In this document: positions 50,094-58,617 of the stretch, in pieces
How the letters are laid out: every line of letters begins with the position of its first letter
Numbering within the stretch: the first letter of the stretch is position 1
NCBI GenBank assembly: GCA_038254365.1
Contig: JBBSGI010000010.1
Coordinates: 1 to 62,630 of the forward strand
Length of the DNA stretch: 62,630 bases
Direction of reading: 5' to 3'
DNA from: JAWWPG01 sp038254365
GTDB lineage: Bacteria > Actinomycetota > Actinomycetes > Propionibacteriales > Nocardioidaceae
Made by a program: the position numbers and the translations under genes
The notes under the pieces: model-generated
Databases searched by the model: none
Told to the model about the DNA's origin: nothing
The model's input: only the letters and a program-made list of their open reading frames with translations

Positions 50094-50961
50094 TGCGCGA
50101 GAAGTTCGCCGAGACCACAAGCCGACTGCTCGACGAGGACCTCTCGGTTACGCTGGTTCTCGCCGACATCTCGGTCAGCCTGTTCGAGGAGGCGGCCGCC
50201 CGGCATCCTGACCGGGTCGTGAATGTGGGCATCCGCGAGCAGCTCGCCGTCAACGTCGGAGCCGGTCTGGCACTGTCTGGCATGCGGCCGATCGTCCATA
50301 CCTTCGCGCCGTTCCTGGTCGAGCGGAGCTTCGAACAGCTCAAGCTCGGCTTCAGCCACCAGGACGTGGGCGGTGTGCTGGTCAGCATTGGTGCCTCGTT
50401 CGACAACTCGACGAGCGGTCGCACCCACCAGTCACCGAGCGATGTCGCCCTTCTCGACACCTTGCCGGGCTGGACGATCCACGTGCCCGGTCACTCCGAC
50501 GAGCTCGAGGAGCTGCTGCGCCGTGCCGTCGGGGATACTGGCCGGGTCTACCTCCGGACGAGCACTGCGAGCAACGTCGCGGCATTCCCCGTCGGAGGCA
50601 TGCGGGTACTGCACCGCGGCGCGCGAGGCACCGTGCTGGTCGTCGGCTCGACGCGGTACTCGTGGCGATCGAGGGACTCGACGTCACCGTGCTGTACACC
50701 TCGACGGTGCGACCCTTCGACCGGGCCGCGCTTGCGGCCACCCTCGGCCGGCCGGACATCGTACTCGTGGAGCCGTATGCGGCCGGGACGTCGGCAGGCG
50801 AGGTGGCCGAGGCGTTGCTCGACGTCCCCCACCGGCTGCTCTCGCTGGGTGTGCCTCGCGTGGAGCTCCGGCGGTACGGCACTCCCCCCGACCACACCCG
50901 GGCATACGGCCTCGATGCCGCCGGCCTGCGCCGGAGCATCGCGGGGTTCCTCGCCCTCTGA
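50093..50961 (+). pseudogene. Transketolase-like TPP enzyme, C-terminal subunit, frameshifted
   Basis: The pyrimidine-binding and C-terminal domains of the same enzyme (VVNVGIREQLAVNVGAGLAL; PIVHTFAPFLVERSFEQLKL) read from 50093, but homology leaves this frame at about 50650 after GTVLVVGS and continues in the frame one base back as DAVLVAIEGLDVTVLYTS...VRPFDRAALAATL to TGA 50961. One or more bases (1 mod 3; a seven-base loss is consistent) seem to have been deleted. No slippery heptamer is seen, so sequencing error or a real mutation is likelier than programmed shifting. Without repair the protein would be cut before its C-terminal domain. Confidence 0.8.
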
Positions 50962-50984
50962 CCCCGGCTGGCAGACTGCCGGGT

Positions 50985-51917
50985 ATGACCGACCGGCACA
51001 CGGGAACCCACGAGTACGCCCCGGACGAGCGCAACGCGGACGTCTTGGTTCTGGTCAACGGCGAGCTCAAGCCCCGCGCCCAGGCGCTGGTGTCCGTCTT
51101 CGACAGCGGGTTCGTGCTGGGAGACGGTGTCTGGGAAGGGCTCCGGGTGCACTCCGGCCACCCCGCGTTCCTCGAGCAGCACCTGGATCGGCTCTTCGAG
51201 GGGGCGGCCGCGATCGCGCTCGACGTCGGCCGCACCCGCGCCGAGATCACCGCCGACATCTACCGCACGATCGATGCCAACGACATGCGCGACGGTGTGC
51301 ATATCCGCCTCATGGTCACCCGTGGCGTCAAGACGACGCCGTACCAGGATCCCCGCGTCACGGTCGGCCCGGCCACCGTGGTGGTCGTCGCCGAGCACAA
51401 GGAGCCCCTGCCGGCGATCGTCGAGGCCGGCATCACCTTGTTCACCGTGCATGTGCGGCGCCCCGGCCCCGACATCCTCGACCCCAAGCTCAACTCCCAC
51501 AGCAAGCTCAACGACATCACCGCGTGCATCCAGGCCTACACCGCAGGCGCGGACGAGGCGTTGATGCTCGATCCGCACGGTTTCGTGGCCACGTGCAACT
51601 CGACCCACTTCTTTATCGTCCGCAAGGGTGAGCTGTGGACCTCGACCGGTGACTACTGTCTCGGCGGCATCACCCGGGCGAACGTGCTTCGGGTCGCGCG
51701 CGAGGCCGGGGTCCCGTCGGACCAGCGGAACTTCAGCCTGACCGACGTGTACGGCGCTGACGAGGCGTTCGTCACCGGCACCTTCGCCGGTCTCGTCGCG
51801 GTCCGAGCCGTCGACGGGCGCACTATCGGCAGTGGCGAACGGCCGTTGACGACCAGGCTGAGCGGTCTGTACCGCCAGCTCGTCGAGCGAGACGTCGCTG
51901 CTCGCGAAGCGCCGTAG
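50985..51917 (+). CDS. Class IV aminotransferase (BCAT/D-amino acid family)
   Basis: A 310-residue fold-type IV PLP enzyme: FDSGFVLGDGVWEGLRVHSG, KLNSHSKLNDITACIQAYTAG (PLP Lys), DEALMLDPHGFVATCNSTHFF and the substrate loop NVLRVAREAG. It may aminate a keto acid, perhaps a product of the TPP enzyme upstream; substrate unknown. ATG 50985 follows CAGACT by seven bases. The longer open frame upstream is a shadow of the TPP gene. The sulfotransferase-like gene follows after three bases. Confidence 0.87.
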   Translation: MTDRHTGTHEYAPDERNADVLVLVNGELKPRAQALVSVFDSGFVLGDGVWEGLRVHSGHPAFLEQHLDRLFEGAAAIALDVGRTRAEITADIYRTIDANDMRDGVHIRLMVTRGVKTTPYQDPRVTVGPATVVVVAEHKEPLPAIVEAGITLFTVHVRRPGPDILDPKLNSHSKLNDITACIQAYTAGADEALMLDPHGFVATCNSTHFFIVRKGELWTSTGDYCLGGITRANVLRVAREAGVPSDQRNFSLTDVYGADEAFVTGTFAGLVAVRAVDGRTIGSGERPLTTRLSGLYRQLVERDVAAREAP

Positions 51918-51920
51918 GCC

Positions 51921-52649
51921 ATGGCGGAGACCGTTCGGCTGGCCGTGTGGTCCGGTCCGCGGAACATCTCCACGGCGTTGATGCGCTCCTGGGAGAACCG
52001 GCCAGACTCGGTGGTGGTGGATGAGCCGCTCTACGCCCACTACCTCGCGGTCACGGGACTCGACCATCCGGGTCGCGACGAAGTCATCTCCGCCGGCGAG
52101 AGCGACTGGCGCGTCGTGGTCCAGACACTGCTCGAGCCGGGGACGGACGCGAAGGTCCACTACCAGAAGCACATGGCCCACCACCTGACCGCTGACGTGG
52201 GACGGAGCTGGATCGCCCGCCTCACCAACGTGCTGCTGATCAGGGACCCGTGGGAGGTCGTCGCGAGCTACGTCAAGACCCGTGCGCAGGTCACCGCCGC
52301 CGACATCGGGCTTCCTCAGCAGGTCGCTCTGTACGACGAGCTCGCTGCCGAAGGGAACCCGCCGGCCGTGATCGACGCGGCTGACTTCCTCCGCCGACCC
52401 GAGGCGCATCTCCGGATGCTCTGCGACCTCGTCGGGGTCGCGTTCGACGACCGCATGCTGCATTGGCCGCCCGGACCGCGCTCCAGCGACGGGGTCTGGG
52501 CTCCGCACTGGTACGCCACGGTGTGGCAGTCGACCGGCTTCGCGCCGTACCAGCGGCGGGAGGTCCGGCTCGCGGGCCAGCCGGCGGCCGTCGCCGAGGA
52601 GTGCTGTGCGCTCTACCGGAAACTGTTCGACAGGCGCTGGAAGGGCTGA
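51921..52649 (+). CDS. Sulfotransferase-fold P-loop protein
   Basis: A 242-residue protein with a sulfotransferase-type P-loop, VWSGPRNISTALMRSWENR, then VDEPLYAHYL, HYQKHMAHHL and IRDPWEVVASYVKTR (3'-phosphate-binding loop). This family is repeatedly encoded beside class IV aminotransferases. Its members use PAPS or act on unknown acceptors; a role with the neighbouring aminotransferase is inferred. Only three bases separate it from that gene. Confidence 0.82.
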   Translation: MAETVRLAVWSGPRNISTALMRSWENRPDSVVVDEPLYAHYLAVTGLDHPGRDEVISAGESDWRVVVQTLLEPGTDAKVHYQKHMAHHLTADVGRSWIARLTNVLLIRDPWEVVASYVKTRAQVTAADIGLPQQVALYDELAAEGNPPAVIDAADFLRRPEAHLRMLCDLVGVAFDDRMLHWPPGPRSSDGVWAPHWYATVWQSTGFAPYQRREVRLAGQPAAVAEECCALYRKLFDRRWKG

Positions 52650-52660
52650 GACCGGACCGG

Positions 52661-53320
52661 TCAGCCGCCGTCGAACGGCACGTCGGTACGCCAGGCGTCG
52701 CTCGGCTGCCCGGCCGCCTCGAAGATGGCCTCGGCGATCGAGGTCGGGTCGAACGGCGTGCCCGGCGCGATCGTCCCGTTGACGGAGATCGTTGCTGCCC
52801 GGATCCCGTCGGGTGCGAGACTGGCGTCGATCGATGCCACCAGGTTGCGCAGCGCCGCCTTCTGCACGCCCAGTGACGCCGCCCCCACCCACGGCCGGTC
52901 GGCCGTCACGCTACCGGTCGCCGTGATCCGCCCCCCGTCGGACATGAAGGGGCGGGCGGCCTGGACCGTCGTCAACAGGCTCGCCACCCCGAGATGGACG
53001 TCGCTCAGGAGCTCGGCGCTTGACAGCTCGAGCGGTCCCTTCCCGGTGAAGGCACTCGGGTTGAAATGCACGGCGTCGATCCGCCCGGCGTGCCCGCCGA
53101 ACCGGGTGATCGCGGCACGCAGCGCCCGGTCGTCGGTGATGTCGACTGCCGTCCATCCGGCTGTGATGTCCTCGGCCTGCAACGCCTCGCCGATCTCGGT
53201 GAGCGTCGACTGGGTCCTGGCGATAAGCGCAACGTCGTACCCGGACCGGCCAAATCTGCGGGCCACGGCGGCGCCGAGGCCGCGACCCGCGCCGACCACC
53301 ATCGCCAGGCGGATGCTCAC
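52661..53320 (-). CDS. Atypical SDR-fold protein lacking the catalytic Tyr
   Basis: A 219-residue Rossmann SDR with intact cofactor motif VVGAGRGLGAAVARRFGRSG, but NNAG is replaced by HFNPSAF, and the YxxxK position reads LGVQK, so the catalytic Tyr is missing. It might bind NAD(P) without oxidoreductase activity or use another residue. It is divergent from the FabG-like gene at 53361. Convergent with the sulfotransferase-fold gene. Confidence 0.82.
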   Translation of the reverse strand: MSIRLAMVVGAGRGLGAAVARRFGRSGYDVALIARTQSTLTEIGEALQAEDITAGWTAVDITDDRALRAAITRFGGHAGRIDAVHFNPSAFTGKGPLELSSAELLSDVHLGVASLLTTVQAARPFMSDGGRITATGSVTADRPWVGAASLGVQKAALRNLVASIDASLAPDGIRAATISVNGTIAPGTPFDPTSIAEAIFEAAGQPSDAWRTDVPFDGG

Positions 53321-53348
53321 GTCACCACCCTATCGATCTGCGGTTGGC

Positions 53349-53354
53349 TAGTCT
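53349..53354 (+). promoter_or_regulatory. -10 box for leaderless SDR gene
   Basis: TAGTCT ends six bases before GTG 53361. Confidence 0.5.
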
Positions 53355-53360
53355 CGGCTC

Positions 53361-54149
53361 GTGGCCGCCGCGCAGGACAGCGATGCAGGAGGGTACGACG
53401 GTGCGGTCGCGCTCGTGACGGGTGCCGGGCGCGGCATCGGCCGGGCGGTCGCCGAGCACCTCAGCCGTCAAGGTCTCCGAGTCGCACTGTCTGCACGCAG
53501 CGACCACGAGCTGACCCATACCGCCGCCGTCTGTGTCGGTCCCACCCTGGTGCTGCCGCTAGACCTGACCGAGCCTGCGGCGCCGAACAGCCTGGTTGCC
53601 GAAATCACTCGCGAATGGGGCCCGGTGGAGGTGCTGGTGGCCAATGCGGGGGCCGGCGTGTCCGCCCGTCTCGAGCGCACGACCGACGACGACTGGCAGC
53701 GCATGCTCGACATCAACCTGACCGCGCCCTTCCGCTGCCTGCGGGCCGTGATCCCGTCGATGCGAAAGGCCGGCGCCGGCCGGATCGTCGTTGTCGCCTC
53801 GGTCGCGGCCAAGGCCGGGGATCCCTACCTGGCGGCCTACACCGCGAGCAAGCACGGCGTGCTGGGGCTCGTCCGCTCCGCGGCAGCGGAGCTCGCACCC
53901 TCGGGCGTCACCGTCAACGCGATCTGCCCCGGATACGTCGACACCCCGATGACCGACGCGACCGTCGCCGGCATCGTGGAGAGAACCGGGAGGAGCAGAG
54001 CGGACGCGCGGGCGATCATCGCGGGCAAGCAGCCCACCGGTCGGCTGGTGAGCCCCGACGAGGTGGCCGAGGCGGTCTGGATGTGCATTACTAACGGCTC
54101 GATCAACGGTCAGGGCATCAACGTCGACGGGGGAGCGGTTCAGTCATGA
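53361..54149 (+). CDS. FabG-like short-chain dehydrogenase
   Basis: A 262-residue classical SDR with TGAGRGIGRAVAEHL, VANAGAGVSARL, VVASVAAKAGDPYLAAYTASKHG (catalytic Ser, Tyr, Lys) and NAICPGYVDTPMTD. Likely a 3-hydroxyacyl-CoA dehydrogenase-type step in the catabolic cluster. GTG 53361 is leaderless. Its stop overlaps the RidA start by four bases, so it heads the ridA operon. Confidence 0.9.
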   Translation: MAAAQDSDAGGYDGAVALVTGAGRGIGRAVAEHLSRQGLRVALSARSDHELTHTAAVCVGPTLVLPLDLTEPAAPNSLVAEITREWGPVEVLVANAGAGVSARLERTTDDDWQRMLDINLTAPFRCLRAVIPSMRKAGAGRIVVVASVAAKAGDPYLAAYTASKHGVLGLVRSAAAELAPSGVTVNAICPGYVDTPMTDATVAGIVERTGRSRADARAIIAGKQPTGRLVSPDEVAEAVWMCITNGSINGQGINVDGGAVQS

Positions 54150-54547
54150 GCCTGGAGCGGGTCAACCCCCCGAACCTGGCCAAGGCGTCGGGCTTCAGCC
54201 ATGCCGTGGTCGCCGAGGGCCGTTACGTCTTCCTGGCCGGACAGACCGCCCTCGACCAGAGTGGTCGGATCGTCAACGGTGACGTGGTGGCCCAGTTCGA
54301 GCAGGCGATGGGCAATTTGCTGTCTGCCTTGGCCGCGTCCGGCGGACGACCGGACCAGCTGGTGTCCCTCACCGTCTACGTCGTGCACATCGAGCGCTAC
54401 CAGGCGCGGTCCCGCGCGGTCGGCGACGTCTGGCGGCGGTTGGTGGGTACCCAGTACCCGGCGATGGCAGCGGTCGAGGTGACGCGGCTGTGGGACCCGG
54501 ACGCTCTTGTCGAGGTCCAGGGCGTGGCAGTGCTCGAAGATGCCTGA
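54146..54547 (+). CDS. RidA-family enamine/imine deaminase
   Basis: A 133-residue RidA/YjgF-family protein that hydrolyses reactive enamines or imines. The core AVVAEGRYVFLAGQTALDQSG and LVSLTVYVVHIERYQ are typical, and an Arg in VEVTRLWDPDALVEVQGVAVL sits in the active-site region. In anthranilate-CoA degradation it would release ammonia from an imine intermediate, an inference from context. ATGA overlap with the SDR gene. Confidence 0.9.
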   Translation: MSLERVNPPNLAKASGFSHAVVAEGRYVFLAGQTALDQSGRIVNGDVVAQFEQAMGNLLSALAASGGRPDQLVSLTVYVVHIERYQARSRAVGDVWRRLVGTQYPAMAAVEVTRLWDPDALVEVQGVAVLEDA

Positions 54548-54609
54548 AGCGTCCTTACCCGCACCGGCGGCGGCGATACCGTGGGCACACCGAGATCGGG
54601 AGGGCATCC

Positions 54610-56235
54610 ATGGAGCTCACTGCGTCGGCCCACGTGGACACGTTCTGCCGCGACAACCTGCCGCCGCGGGAGTCGTGGCCGGAGTTCCTCTTCGACCTGC
54701 CGGAGCTGCACTACCCCGAGCGGCTGAACTGTGGAACCGCGCTCCTCGACGCCACCGTGCGACGGCTCGGTGCGGACCGGCCGTGCCTGCTGTCACCGGG
54801 TGACGCTGTGTGGTCCTACGGTGACCTGCTCACGCGCGCCAACCAGGTAGCCCACCTGCTCACCCATGAGCTGGGCGTCGTGCCCGGCAACCGGGTGCTG
54901 CTGCGTGGTCCGAACAACCCCTGGCTGGTGGCCTGCTGGTTCGGCGTGCTCAAGGCCGGCGCGGTCGTCGTGACGACGATGCCGCTGCTGAGACCCGGCG
55001 AGCTGAGCACGGTCCATGAGATCGCCAGCATCGACCTGGCCCTCTGCGACCATCGCTTCACGGCCGACCTGCGAGAGGCCAACCTCGGCGGAGCGCGCAT
55101 CGTGGAGTACGGCGGTCCGGGTGTCGACGACCTGAGACTTCGCGCCGCCGGGTGCCCGACGGTCTTCGAGGACGTGACGACTGCGGCCGATGACGTGGCC
55201 CTGCTGGCCTTCACCTCGGGGACCACCGGGCGACCCAAGGCGACCATGCACTTCCACCGTGACGTGCTGGCGAACGCCGACACGTTCTCGCGGCACGTCC
55301 TCAAACCGGCCTCGGACGACGTCTTCACCGGCACGCCACCGTTGGCGTTCACCTTCGGCCTCGGTGGGCTGGTGGTGTTCCCGCTGCACGTGGGCGCCGC
55401 GACCCTCCTGATCGAGAAGGCGGCGCCGGACGAGCTCGCGGGCCACATCGCGACGTACGGCGTGACGATCTGCTTCACCGCGCCGACCGCATACCGGGCG
55501 ATGCTGACCGGAGGGCACGCGGACCGTCTAGCCTCCCTGCGGCGCGCCGTATCGGCGGGGGAGCACCTGCCAGCCGGCACCTGGCGGGCCTTCAAGGAGT
55601 CGACTGGCGTCTCAATCATCGACGGCATCGGGTCCACGGAGATGCTGCACATCTTCATCTCCTCGGCTGACGACGACATTCGACCGGGCTCGACGGGGCG
55701 CCCGGTTCCCGGGTACGTCGCAACCGTGGTCGACCACGCCGGCAACCCGCTGCCGGCGGGCCAGGTCGGACGGCTGGCCGTCAAGGGCCCGACCGGGTGC
55801 CGCTACCTCGCGGACTCCCGTCAGCCCGACTATGTCCAGAACGGCTGGAACATCACCGGGGACACCTTCATCCGCGATGAGGACGGCTACTTCTGGTACC
55901 AGGCTCGAAGCGACGACATGATCATCTCCTCGGGCTACAACATCGCCGGCCCTGAGGTTGAGGAGGCGCTGCTCGCCCATCCGGCCGTCAGCGAATGCGC
56001 AGTCGTCGGCGTCCCCGACGAGGCGCGCGGTTCGGTGGTGAAGGCCGTGGTCGTCGTCGCTGACGGGCATCGGGCCGGCGACGCGCTGAGCCGCGAGCTG
56101 CAGGACTTCGTCAAGGCCCAGATCGCGCCGTACAAGTATCCACGGATCATCGAGTTCGCCGCGGCGCTGCCCCGGACCAGCACGGGGAAGCTGCAGCGGT
56201 TCCGCCTCCGGCCAGACCGCCAGACCCAGCCGTGA
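54610..56235 (+). CDS. Aryl-CoA ligase, probable 2-aminobenzoate-CoA ligase
   Basis: A 541-residue ANL-family ligase that activates an aromatic acid with ATP and CoA. P-loop AFTSGTTGRPKATMHFHRD, IGSTEMLHIF, GWNITGDTFIRDEDGYFW and the C-terminal lysine motif PRTSTGKLQRFRLR are present. The N-terminal DTFCRDNLPPRESWPEFLF resembles benzoate and 2-aminobenzoate CoA ligases. Cluster content favours 2-aminobenzoate. ATG 54610 has GGGAGGG six bases upstream. Its stop overlaps the glycerate kinase start by four bases. Confidence 0.87.
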   Translation: MELTASAHVDTFCRDNLPPRESWPEFLFDLPELHYPERLNCGTALLDATVRRLGADRPCLLSPGDAVWSYGDLLTRANQVAHLLTHELGVVPGNRVLLRGPNNPWLVACWFGVLKAGAVVVTTMPLLRPGELSTVHEIASIDLALCDHRFTADLREANLGGARIVEYGGPGVDDLRLRAAGCPTVFEDVTTAADDVALLAFTSGTTGRPKATMHFHRDVLANADTFSRHVLKPASDDVFTGTPPLAFTFGLGGLVVFPLHVGAATLLIEKAAPDELAGHIATYGVTICFTAPTAYRAMLTGGHADRLASLRRAVSAGEHLPAGTWRAFKESTGVSIIDGIGSTEMLHIFISSADDDIRPGSTGRPVPGYVATVVDHAGNPLPAGQVGRLAVKGPTGCRYLADSRQPDYVQNGWNITGDTFIRDEDGYFWYQARSDDMIISSGYNIAGPEVEEALLAHPAVSECAVVGVPDEARGSVVKAVVVVADGHRAGDALSRELQDFVKAQIAPYKYPRIIEFAAALPRTSTGKLQRFRLRPDRQTQP

Positions 56236-57374
56236 GCGGTACCGGCGGCGTAGGTCACGTCGTGGTCGCGCCCGACAAGTTCAAGGGCTCGCTCACCGCG
56301 GTCCAGGCGGCGGCGCACCTCGACGTCGGAGTCCGGCGATCGGTGACCGGCCTGGAGGTCCGGCTCGTCCCGGTGTCGGACGGCGGTGACGGCATGGTGG
56401 CGACCCTCGCCGCCGCCGGCTTCGCGGAGGTAGACGTCGTCGTGGCCGGGCCGACGGGCCGACCGGTTGAGGTCGCTTACGCTCGGCGGGGCGAGATCGC
56501 GGTCATCGAGATGGCGCAGGCAAGCGGGCTCCGGCGGCTCCCGGATGGCCGGCTGGACCCGATGCGGGCGACCAGTCGAGGGACCGGCGAGCTGATCCGC
56601 GCCGCCATCGACGCGGGATGCGACGAGATCATCCTCGGGCTGGGCGGCAGTGCCGGCAGCGACGGAGGCGCCGGGATGTTGGGGGCTCTCGGCGCCGGCC
56701 TGCTCGACGCCGGCGGCCACGACCTGCCGGACGGCGGAGGCGCGTTGCCGCAGCTGGCGGCGGTCGTCCTCGACGACTTCGACCCCCGACTGTCGGGTGC
56801 GACCATCACCCTCGCCACCGACGTGGACACCCCGCTGCTCGGCGCCGCCGGAGCTGCCCGGCAGTTCGGCCCGCAGAAGGGCGCATCGCAGGAGCAGGTC
56901 GACCTGCTGGAGCGGGGGCTGGCTCGATGGGCCGACCTGCTGTCGGCTGCCACCGGCAGGGACGTCGCTACGATGCCGGGCGCCGGAGCCGCGGGTGGCG
57001 TCGGCTTCGCGGCGTTGTCGGCTCTCGGGGCCGTGCGCCGAGCGGGGATCGACGTGGTGCTCGACCTGATCGGCTTCGACGGCCACCTCGCGGGCGCCCA
57101 GCTGGTCATCACTGGGGAGGGGTCGCTCGACCAGCAGAGTCTCCACGGGAAGGCGCCGGTCGGCGTCGCGCGCCGGGCGGTCCTGGCCGGTGTCCCGACC
57201 ATCGCCCTCGTCGGGCGGCGCGCTCTCAGCGCGGAGCTGCTGTGGACCTCAGGCATCGACGCCGCCTACCCGTTGACGGATCTCGAGCCCGACCTGGACG
57301 TCTGCCTGCGCGACGCCGGTCGGCTGCTTGAGGAGCTCGCCGCCCGCGTCGCGCCTCGGCACGTGCGCGGCTAG
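56232..57374 (+). CDS. Glycerate 2-kinase (GlxK type)
   Basis: A 380-residue glycerate kinase type I. APDKFKGSLTAVQAAAHLD at the N-terminus, PVSDGGDGMVATLAAAGF, LGLGGSAGSDGGAGML and TGEGSLDQQSLHGKAPVGVA are family motifs. It phosphorylates glycerate to 2-phosphoglycerate, linking C3 acids to glycolysis. Four-base overlap with the CoA-ligase gene indicates tight coupling, which is unexpected for an aromatic pathway. Convergent with the next gene. Confidence 0.92.
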   Translation: MSGTGGVGHVVVAPDKFKGSLTAVQAAAHLDVGVRRSVTGLEVRLVPVSDGGDGMVATLAAAGFAEVDVVVAGPTGRPVEVAYARRGEIAVIEMAQASGLRRLPDGRLDPMRATSRGTGELIRAAIDAGCDEIILGLGGSAGSDGGAGMLGALGAGLLDAGGHDLPDGGGALPQLAAVVLDDFDPRLSGATITLATDVDTPLLGAAGAARQFGPQKGASQEQVDLLERGLARWADLLSAATGRDVATMPGAGAAGGVGFAALSALGAVRRAGIDVVLDLIGFDGHLAGAQLVITGEGSLDQQSLHGKAPVGVARRAVLAGVPTIALVGRRALSAELLWTSGIDAAYPLTDLEPDLDVCLRDAGRLLEELAARVAPRHVRG

Positions 57375-57449
57375 GCTCGCGCATCCTCTGCCGTTGAGGG
57401 GTGTCCGCCGCGTGCGTGGTGCAGACGAATCGGTCGGGACCTGGCTCCG

Positions 57450-58616
57450 CTACCGGTAGAGGTCGCGGGCGATGATCGAGCGCTGGACCTCGGAGGCCCC
57501 TTCGTAGATGCGCGGCGCACGGACCTCACGGTAGAGATGCTCAAGGAGGTGTCCGCGCCGCAGCGCCTGCGCGCCGTGGATCTGGATCGCCGCGTCGACC
57601 ACCCACTGCGCAGTCTCGGTGGCGAACAGCTTGGCCATCGCCGACGTTGTCGAGACCCCGGGTCGGCCAGCGTCGTACGCTGCTGCCGCCCGATAGACCA
57701 GCAGCCGGGACGCGTCGATCCGCATGGCCATCTCGGCCAGGGTGTGGCCAACGGACTGCATCTGCCGAAGCGGGCCACCGAAGGCCTGGCGGGCGCCGGC
57801 GTGGTCCCGGGCGGCCTCGAACGCCGCCTGCGCCATCCCGACGGCGAACGCACCGACGCTGGGCCGGAACAGGTCGAGGGTGCGCATCGCGACCGAGAAA
57901 CCCTTGTCGACCTGGCCGAGCACGTCGTCGCGACCGACCTGCACGCCGTCGAAGACCAGGCTGCCGATCGGATGCGGCGACACCATGTCGAGATGCTCAC
58001 CCGATAGCCCAGCGCGGTCACCGGGGACGACGAAGGCGGTGACGCCATGTGAACCGGCACCTTGCGTGGTCCGCGCGAACACCGTATAGACGTCCGCCTC
58101 GGGTGCGTTGGAGATCCAGCGCTTCTCGCCGTGGAGACGCCAGCCGCCGGTGTCGGTCTCGGCTCGCAGGGCCAGCGCGCCCGCGTCGGATCCGGCGCCG
58201 GACTCACTGAGCGCGTACGCCGCGACCGCATCGCCACTGGCGACGGCGGGCACCCAGCGGGCGACCTGCTTCGACGTGCCGGCCTGCACGATCGGGTAGG
58301 TGCCGAGACCCTGCAGAGCCAGGGACGTTTCGGCCTCGGTGGAGACGGCGGCGAGAGCCTCGCGGAGGAGACAGAGGTCGAAGGCAGCCGCGTGCTTGTC
58401 GCCGGCGCCGTCCACGCGCCCAGCCGCGAGGTCGTCCAGACCGGGGAACAGTCTCGCGAGCAGCCCGAGCGACCCCATCTCCTTGACCAGCTCGCGGTTG
58501 ACCTGGCCTTCGCGGCCCTGTCGTACGACGGGAAGCAGCCGGTCCCGCGCCAGGTCGCGCACCCACGCACGGAAGCGTTGCTGGTCATCAGTCAACTCGA
58601 AGGCGCCGGCGGACAC
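57450..58616 (-). CDS. Acyl-CoA dehydrogenase (cluster member)
   Basis: A 388-residue FAD acyl-CoA dehydrogenase: ALSESGAGSDAGALALRAET, EKRWISNAPEADVYTVFA, RQAFGGPLRQMQSVGHTLAE and the active-site region EVRAPRIYEGASEVQRSIIARD (Glu in YEGAS). In the 2-aminobenzoyl-CoA pathway it could oxidise a cyclohexane-ring CoA intermediate. GTG 58616 begins one base after the enoyl-CoA hydratase stop, so the two are an operon. Confidence 0.9.
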   Translation of the reverse strand: MSAGAFELTDDQQRFRAWVRDLARDRLLPVVRQGREGQVNRELVKEMGSLGLLARLFPGLDDLAAGRVDGAGDKHAAAFDLCLLREALAAVSTEAETSLALQGLGTYPIVQAGTSKQVARWVPAVASGDAVAAYALSESGAGSDAGALALRAETDTGGWRLHGEKRWISNAPEADVYTVFARTTQGAGSHGVTAFVVPGDRAGLSGEHLDMVSPHPIGSLVFDGVQVGRDDVLGQVDKGFSVAMRTLDLFRPSVGAFAVGMAQAAFEAARDHAGARQAFGGPLRQMQSVGHTLAEMAMRIDASRLLVYRAAAAYDAGRPGVSTTSAMAKLFATETAQWVVDAAIQIHGAQALRRGHLLEHLYREVRAPRIYEGASEVQRSIIARDLYR

Positions 58617-58617
58617 G

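Noticed and set aside
50640..50662. Programmed -1 frameshift in the transketolase-like subunit
   Set aside because: No slippery heptamer and no obvious downstream stimulatory structure; deletion or error is simpler.
50223..50984. Upstream extension of the aminotransferase frame
   Set aside because: It is an out-of-frame reading of the transketolase-like gene; homology starts at ATG 50985.
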